From assembly GCA_017411945.1 (NCBI GenBank), contig JAFQPD010000095.1:1-16457 (forward strand): 16,457 bases of DNA, in the 5' to 3' direction. The translations under genes and the position numbers were made by a program. Under the pieces are notes generated by a model. That model was not told the origin of the DNA. It was given only the letters and a program-made list of their open reading frames with translations, and searched no databases. The stretch comes from Mailhella sp. (lineage in GTDB: Bacteria > Desulfobacterota > Desulfovibrionia > Desulfovibrionales > Desulfovibrionaceae). Shown here one piece after another: positions 12,106-16,457 of this stretch (within the stretch, counting starts at the first letter, position 1; each line of letters starts with the position of its first letter).

Positions 12106-14601
12106 TCAGCCTCGGGCAAGGGCCTTGTTGGTCTTTCGGGTGGCGATGGCCGTAAGAGGATCTTCGGGCCAGGGGTGCTTGGGGTAGCGTCCGCGCATTT
12201 CGGCGCGCACGGCGGCATAGCCGGTGCGCCAGAAGCCAGCGAGGTCGCGCGTGACCTGGAGCGGCCTGCCTGCCGGGGAGAGCAGATGTACGACGACAGG
12301 ACAGCGGCCGCCGCAGACGGCCGGGCTTTCCTGCTGGCCGAACATTTCCTGAAGCTTCACAGCGAGGACGGGTCCGCCTTCGGGCAGATAGTCGATGCGC
12401 ACGTCCGAGCCGGAGGGAACGGAAAGATGCGTGGGGGCTTCCCACTCGAGACGGCGGGCCGAAGCGTAGGGCAGGAGCGAATGCAGAGCTTTGCCGAGTT
12501 CGATATGGGCGAACTGGGCGCGCCTGTTCACGCCGGAAAGCCACGGGGCCAGCCAGCAATCCGCTCCTTCTTCGCGCAGGGCGGCGAGGAGGGCTTCGTC
12601 GCTCACGTCCGGCCACTCGGAATCGTCGCCTTCAAAGCGGCGCATGAGCATGACGCGAGCCTGCCACTGGCGGAGTTCCTCGCTCCACGGCAGGCAGGCG
12701 AGGCCGAGGCGGGCCATGCCTTCGAGCACGGCCAGAAGCACGGCTTCGGCTGGCAGATCGCCGCCGCGCAGGGGGGCGTCTTCGAGGATGAGGGAATCCA
12801 GAAGAAGGCGGCGCCGGGCCAGCACTGTTTCGGTGCGTTCGTCCCAGAGCACACAGTCTTCCCGGCGCAGACGCGAGGAGTGGAAGGCGTCGATGTCGGC
12901 ACGGTCCAGCGGTGCGGCAAGATGGATGCGGCCCGTTCCGGAGCTGCCGCCGTCCATGGCGGCCACGGCGAGGAAGGGGGCATCCGCGAGAGCGTCTTCG
13001 GGCGGGAGCGCGGCGCCTCGGCCTGAGGCAAGGCGGAAAGAGCCGCGTTCTCGCCGCTGGGCTATGCGTTCCGGCCATGCGAGGCTGAGGAGCGGCCCGG
13101 CGGAATCTTCAGCGCGCAGAGCTTCATCCAGCGGGAAGCGGCCCTGCGGCACGGCAAGCGAGTAGATCTGTTCCGCCGCCTTGCGCAGGCGGGAGTTGCG
13201 CCTGAGTTCGCCGAGGCGGGGGCGCAGGTCGCATCCGGCGCCGGAGCTGCGTTCTTCGGCAAGAGCGGCGATGGCGGCGGCCAGAGGGGCGTGCTCGCCA
13301 GAGGAAAGGACCATGTGGGCGAGGCGGGGATGCAGGGGCAGGCGTGCCAGCTTTTCTCCGTGAGGAGTGAGCTGGGGGCGGCCATTCTTTTCCTGCACGG
13401 CTCCCAGAAGGCGGAGCGTCTGCAGAGCCTGAGAAACGGAGGCTTCGGGCGCAGGCGTAAGGAAGGGCAGGTCCTGCGGAAGAGAGCCCCATGCCAGCAC
13501 GTCCAGCAGGAAAGGCGCGAGGTCTGCCTCCATTATTTCTGGTCTGCGGCAGGGGAGCAGAGCGTCTCCCTCATTCCAGAGCCTCCAGCAGGTGCCGGGC
13601 TCGATGCGGCCTGCACGGCCTGCGCGCTGATCGGCGGCGTCCTGCGTGACGCGTTCGGTGACGAGTGCGCTCATGCCCGTGGACGGAGAGAAGCGAGCAG
13701 TGCGGGAAAGGCCGGAGTCCACCACGATGCGCACGCCCTCTATGGTGAGGCTTGTTTCGGCTATGGAGGTGGCTAGGACCACCTTGCGGCGGCCGGGGGC
13801 GGCGGGAGCTATGGCGGCATCCTGCTCTGCGGCAGTGAGGTCGCCGTAGAGAGGATGGAGCGAAGTGCCGGCAGGGAGACTGCCTTCAAGCAGTTCGGCC
13901 ACGCGGCGTATCTCGGCCTGGCCGGGAAGGAAGACCAGAGCAGAGCCGGACTCTTCGTTCAGAGCGCGGCGCACCGTGGAGGCGCAGTGGGAGAGCAGAG
14001 CCTGGCGTCCTTCGAAAGTGCCGATGCCGCCGGAAGCCGGGCAGGGGGCGTGGCGGATATCCACCGGGAAGGAGCGGCCTTCGGCGCGGATCACGGGGCA
14101 GGGGGCAAGAAGTTCGGAGATGCGGTCGGAGTCCAGCGTGGCGGACATGACCAGGATCTTGAGGTCGGGCCGCAGGGCCTGCTGGGCTTCGAGGCAGAGG
14201 GCGAGGCCGGTGTCGGCCTGCAGGGAACGCTCGTGGAATTCGTCGAAGATGACGCAGGACACGCCGGAAAGTTCCGGGTCGGCGATGAGGCGGCGCGTGA
14301 GTATGCCTTCGGTGATGATCTCCACGCGGGTCTCCCGGCTCACGCGGCTTTCGAGGCGCACGCGGTAGCCTACGCTCTGGCCTGCGTTTTCACCGAGCTG
14401 GGCGGCCATGTAGCGGGCGGCGGAACGGGCGGCGAGGCGGCGCGGTTCCAGCATGAGAATGGTCCCTTCCATGTGCTCCATGAGGAAGAGGGGGACGCGG
14501 GTGGTTTTGCCGGAGCCGGGAGGCGCGGTGAGCAGGGCTCGGTCGTGGGAGGAGAGTGCCTCCAGCAGAGCGGGAAACGAAGATTCTACGGGCATATTCA
14601 T
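12106..14601 (-). CDS. hrpB: ATP-dependent RNA helicase HrpB (DEAH-box type)
   Basis: 831 residues, usual length for HrpB. Walker A is APPGSGKTT (26-34), the DEAH-like box is DEFH (120-123), and motif III is SAT (153-155). Motif V is ATSIAETSLTI (277-287) and motif VI QRAGRAGR (325-332). HA2/ratchet-like helices follow, then the HrpB C-terminal domain to the end, including the family's HLSVPSGSDVRIDY and RYPKHPWPEDP near the C-terminus. The biological role of HrpB is poorly defined; it is related to HrpA and spliceosomal DEAH helicases. ATG codons at 14601 and 14595 are both possible and neither has a ribosome site; an extended -10 (TGCTATGTT, 14616-14608) would give a nearly leaderless message. 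The downstream SF1 helicase begins one base after the stop. Confidence 0.95.
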   Translation of the reverse strand: MNMPVESSFPALLEALSSHDRALLTAPPGSGKTTRVPLFLMEHMEGTILMLEPRRLAARSAARYMAAQLGENAGQSVGYRVRLESRVSRETRVEIITEGILTRRLIADPELSGVSCVIFDEFHERSLQADTGLALCLEAQQALRPDLKILVMSATLDSDRISELLAPCPVIRAEGRSFPVDIRHAPCPASGGIGTFEGRQALLSHCASTVRRALNEESGSALVFLPGQAEIRRVAELLEGSLPAGTSLHPLYGDLTAAEQDAAIAPAAPGRRKVVLATSIAETSLTIEGVRIVVDSGLSRTARFSPSTGMSALVTERVTQDAADQRAGRAGRIEPGTCWRLWNEGDALLPCRRPEIMEADLAPFLLDVLAWGSLPQDLPFLTPAPEASVSQALQTLRLLGAVQEKNGRPQLTPHGEKLARLPLHPRLAHMVLSSGEHAPLAAAIAALAEERSSGAGCDLRPRLGELRRNSRLRKAAEQIYSLAVPQGRFPLDEALRAEDSAGPLLSLAWPERIAQRRERGSFRLASGRGAALPPEDALADAPFLAVAAMDGGSSGTGRIHLAAPLDRADIDAFHSSRLRREDCVLWDERTETVLARRRLLLDSLILEDAPLRGGDLPAEAVLLAVLEGMARLGLACLPWSEELRQWQARVMLMRRFEGDDSEWPDVSDEALLAALREEGADCWLAPWLSGVNRRAQFAHIELGKALHSLLPYASARRLEWEAPTHLSVPSGSDVRIDYLPEGGPVLAVKLQEMFGQQESPAVCGGRCPVVVHLLSPAGRPLQVTRDLAGFWRTGYAAVRAEMRGRYPKHPWPEDPLTAIATRKTNKALARG

Positions 14602-14607
14602 GCCGCA

Positions 14608-14616
14608 AACATAGCA
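14608..14616 (-). promoter_or_regulatory. Extended -10 element before hrpB
   Basis: TGCTATGTT on minus, six bases before the ATG at 14601, with no good -35 partner. A short hairpin (TGCCTT, loop TTC, AAGGCA on minus, 14640-14626) lies just upstream. If active, it would place the transcript start at or next to the start codon. Confidence 0.3.
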
Positions 14617-14652
14617 GGGATGCTTTGCCTTGAAAAGGCATGTCCTGCGCTG

Positions 14653-15771
14653 TCAGCTGAGGAAGCAGCGACGGAGCGGGGAGAGCCTGTTCAAGATAAA
14701 GCGGCTCATGGCAAAGCTGGCGGCCAGAGTGATGAGGCTGACAATAAGGAACTTCAGCGGGGAGGAAAGGGGGACAGCCGTGAAGATCCAGGCCAGAGGG
14801 AAGAGTATGGGCTGATGCAGATAGTAGACCCCGTAAGAGGTGGCGGCAAGCTCGGAGCTCAGGCGGGAGGCTCTGTTGAAGCGGCGATGGAAAAAGGCAG
14901 GGAGGGCGAACAGGGCCGAAACGGTGAAGGCGGATTGGCAGAGGGCGTTCGTCCAGACGAGCAGGGCCGGGGATGAGGTCGGCGCGAGAAATAGTTTTTG
15001 CCAGAGGTAGAGCAGGCCGCTGAGCAGGAACAGCGTACACCATGCCGGGCAGGCTGGAGCATAGCCCTCAGGGGTGAACCAGCGTGTTTTCCATGCCCAT
15101 GCGCCGAGAAAGAACACTGCGATGTATGTAGGAATGCGCACAGGCTGGAGCACCAGCACATAGCCGTAGAAGGTCCATGTGTCGGGATGCATGGCAGAAC
15201 TGATGATGCCGATGCTGACAGCCGAGAGGGCAAAGAGAACGGCGGGGATGAGAAGTGAGGGGGTGCGGACCTTTCCTCTTTGCGCAAAGCGGGGGGACAG
15301 GAGGCACAGCCCTGTAAGCATGGCGTAAAGTGCCGTAAGTGCGCCGAGATACCAGTAGTGGGCCTGCTGATAATAGGGGCCCCAGAACAGTGAAGTGTAG
15401 AATTCCCGGAAGCTGGTGGGGGAGTTGCGGCTCGCCAGCATGAGATAGGCTATGAAGGGAGCGATGACCATGGCCCCGAAGATCCATGGGGCGACGATGT
15501 GGTACAGCTTGCGTTTCCAGAATTCTCCCGTGCCGTGCTTTGCCAGCGACATGAGGCCGAAATAGCCGGACACGAAGAACATGACGGGCATGATGAAAAT
15601 ATCGGTCCAGCAGACGAAGGCCGTTGCGGAGAAGAGAGGCTGGGACGCATCCACCACATACCACCACTCGGGCGCGTAAGCCATGTAGCACATGGATGCA
15701 TGGAATGCGACCATAAGCCAGACGACGGCCCATTTCAGGTTGTCGAGAGAATGGAGGCGGGGCTCGCTCAT
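14653..15771 (-). CDS. Acyltransferase family 3 integral membrane protein
   Basis: 372 residues with about ten hydrophobic segments throughout. The N-terminus MSEPRLHSLDNLKWAVVWLM, with His 24 in VAFHASMCYM and the later FVSGYFGLMS, then RKLYHIVAPWIFGAM, is the Acyl_transf_3 (OafA/OpgC/WecH-like) pattern. Such enzymes move acyl groups onto surface glycans, peptidoglycan or small molecules across the inner membrane. The substrate cannot be inferred, since no glycan gene is adjacent. The start at 15771 is set by GGGAGG (15782-15777) five bases upstream; the frame stays open to 15834 but the extra 21 residues are not family-like. It ends 51 bp before hrpB on the same strand with no convincing terminator, so read-through into hrpB is possible. 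Confidence 0.88.
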   Translation of the reverse strand: MSEPRLHSLDNLKWAVVWLMVAFHASMCYMAYAPEWWYVVDASQPLFSATAFVCWTDIFIMPVMFFVSGYFGLMSLAKHGTGEFWKRKLYHIVAPWIFGAMVIAPFIAYLMLASRNSPTSFREFYTSLFWGPYYQQAHYWYLGALTALYAMLTGLCLLSPRFAQRGKVRTPSLLIPAVLFALSAVSIGIISSAMHPDTWTFYGYVLVLQPVRIPTYIAVFFLGAWAWKTRWFTPEGYAPACPAWCTLFLLSGLLYLWQKLFLAPTSSPALLVWTNALCQSAFTVSALFALPAFFHRRFNRASRLSSELAATSYGVYYLHQPILFPLAWIFTAVPLSSPLKFLIVSLITLAASFAMSRFILNRLSPLRRCFLS

Positions 15772-15831
15772 ATCGGCCTCCCGGTATGAAATGATATACG
15801 CTACCATGCCCCGCCAGTGCTGTAAAGAAAG

Positions 15832-15867
15832 CAAAAGAAAAGCGGCTCTACCCGAAGGCAGAGCCGC
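15832..15867 (-). terminator. Intrinsic terminator of cstA (UUCG tetraloop)
   Basis: On minus: GCGGCTCTGCC, TTCG, GGTAGAGCCGC, then TTTTCTTTTGC. The 11-bp stem with one G-U pair closes on a very stable UUCG loop, with a T-rich tail, 26 bases after the cstA stop. Confidence 0.88.
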
Positions 15868-15893
15868 AAGTTCACTTCATCCAGTGCGAGGCG

Positions 15894-16457
15894 TTACGCC
15901 TTCTTGGAGCGCAGCACGGGCCAGGCTTCGCGCACGAGGAAGAGGGCGAGGATGAACAGCACGGCGGCGAGGCCGGCCTGCATCCAGGCGGTGGTCATGT
16001 CGCCCTGGCCGGCCATGATGACGCCCACCTTGGCCTTGAAGGACAGGAACAGGGAGGTGAGGGTCACGAGGATCATGAAGACCATGGGGAAGATCATCAT
16101 CTTATGGTTGCGTGCGGCGTTCTTGAGCCAGGCGGCCACGGCCAGCAGGGCAAGGCCGGCCAGGAGCTGGTTGGATGCGCCGAACAGAGGCCACACCTTG
16201 GCCCAGCCGCCCATGCCGAAGGCAAGGCCGAGGAACACGGTGATGACAGTGGCCACATACTTGTTGCACAGGGTTTTGCGGAAACCGGTAACGGTTTCAG
16301 GAGTTTCGCCGGGGTTCAGCCAGAATTCCTGGAACATGTAGCGGGCCAGGCGGGTGGCGGTATCCAGAGAGGTGAGGCAGAAGGCGGACACGGTGAGGAT
16401 GAGCAGGCCGTAGGCGGTCTTCTGGGCTTCGGGGCTGTCGAAGCCCACGGAGCCGAG
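15894..16457 (-). CDS. cstA: CstA family carbon starvation protein / pyruvate carrier, C-terminal part
   Basis: Partial: the frame is open through the right edge, so only the last 187 residues are present. Hallmarks are SLDTATRLARYMFQEFW (about residue 30), WPLFGASNQLLAGLALL (about 90), and the KNAARNHKMMIFPMVFMILVTL segment. About five membrane spans end in a short basic tail, LRSKKA. CstA proteins are inner-membrane carriers linked to peptide and pyruvate uptake during carbon limitation. The 5' end, promoter and any CRP- or LytTR-type control are outside the window. A strong terminator isolates it from the acyltransferase gene. Confidence 0.93.
   Translation of the reverse strand, partial: LGSVGFDSPEAQKTAYGLLILTVSAFCLTSLDTATRLARYMFQEFWLNPGETPETVTGFRKTLCNKYVATVITVFLGLAFGMGGWAKVWPLFGASNQLLAGLALLAVAAWLKNAARNHKMMIFPMVFMILVTLTSLFLSFKAKVGVIMAGQGDMTTAWMQAGLAAVLFILALFLVREAWPVLRSKKA

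Noticed and set aside
12105..12218. Upstream 38-codon extension of the SF1 helicase
   Set aside because: It reads through the end of hrpB in another frame and is Pro/Arg-rich. The ATG at 12104 has a ribosome site and begins a recognisable N-terminal domain.
11151..14976. Several long plus-strand frames (11151-12155, 11845-13026, 13855-14976) opposite the helicase and hrpB
   Set aside because: All are antisense shadows of conserved coding sequence, and the reading frames stop and start without ribosome sites.
1..16457. CRISPR array, insertion sequence or rRNA operon
   Set aside because: No regularly spaced direct repeats, transposase frames, terminal inverted repeats with target duplications, or rRNA sequence were seen on reading both strands.

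Overview
The window is GC-rich, densely coded bacterial chromosome. I think a Desulfovibrionaceae-type sulfate reducer (Desulfovibrio/Bilophila/Mailhella-like) is most likely. The hints are the gene mix (a CGGC-domain protein, stand-alone phage-CII-like regulators, a CstA carrier, Fur beside YjbQ) and the codon bias. This is inference; no marker gene fixes the genus. No transposase, integrase or CRISPR array is visible.

Layout. (1) 1-2689, minus: a tripartite RND efflux operon read right to left, with outer-membrane factor, periplasmic adaptor and the first 12 codons of the inner-membrane RND permease, which is cut by the window edge. A LysR-type regulator (2909-3817, plus) diverges from it and is its obvious candidate controller. 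(2) 3867-5506: an AT-rich accessory patch holding two paralogous small phage-CII-like (CP76-type) DNA-binding proteins, both on plus, bracketing an NlpC/P60 lipoprotein on minus. (3) 5528-5822, minus: tRNA-Leu(GAG), an intervening hairpin, the small SRP RNA (4.5S) and a strong terminator. (4) 5907-7276, minus: a Fur-family repressor, YjbQ (3 bp downstream) and a CGGC-domain protein, with a good sigma70-type promoter before fur. (5) 7302-8808: a RelB/DinJ-like N-terminal domain fused to a C-terminal domain I do not recognise (minus), divergent from a DUF2493/SLOG-type nucleotide-binding protein (plus). (6) 8697-14601, minus: two helicases in tight linkage, HrpB first, then a large UPF1-like SF1 helicase starting one base after the hrpB stop. 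The SF1 helicase and the DUF2493 gene overlap tail to tail by 112 bp. (7) 14653-15771, minus: a membrane acyltransferase-3 protein. (8) 15894-16457, minus: the C-terminal part of CstA with a UUCG-loop terminator.

Functionally, drug or solvent export, metal-responsive control, nucleic-acid unwinding, the SRP and leucine tRNA genes and carbon-starvation transport are mostly housekeeping. The unusual parts are the RelB-like fusion protein with no visible toxin partner, the CII-like pair with its dyads and AT-rich leaders, the perfect 12-bp dyad in front of the efflux operon, and the two-helicase operon whose last gene overlaps a SLOG-family gene.
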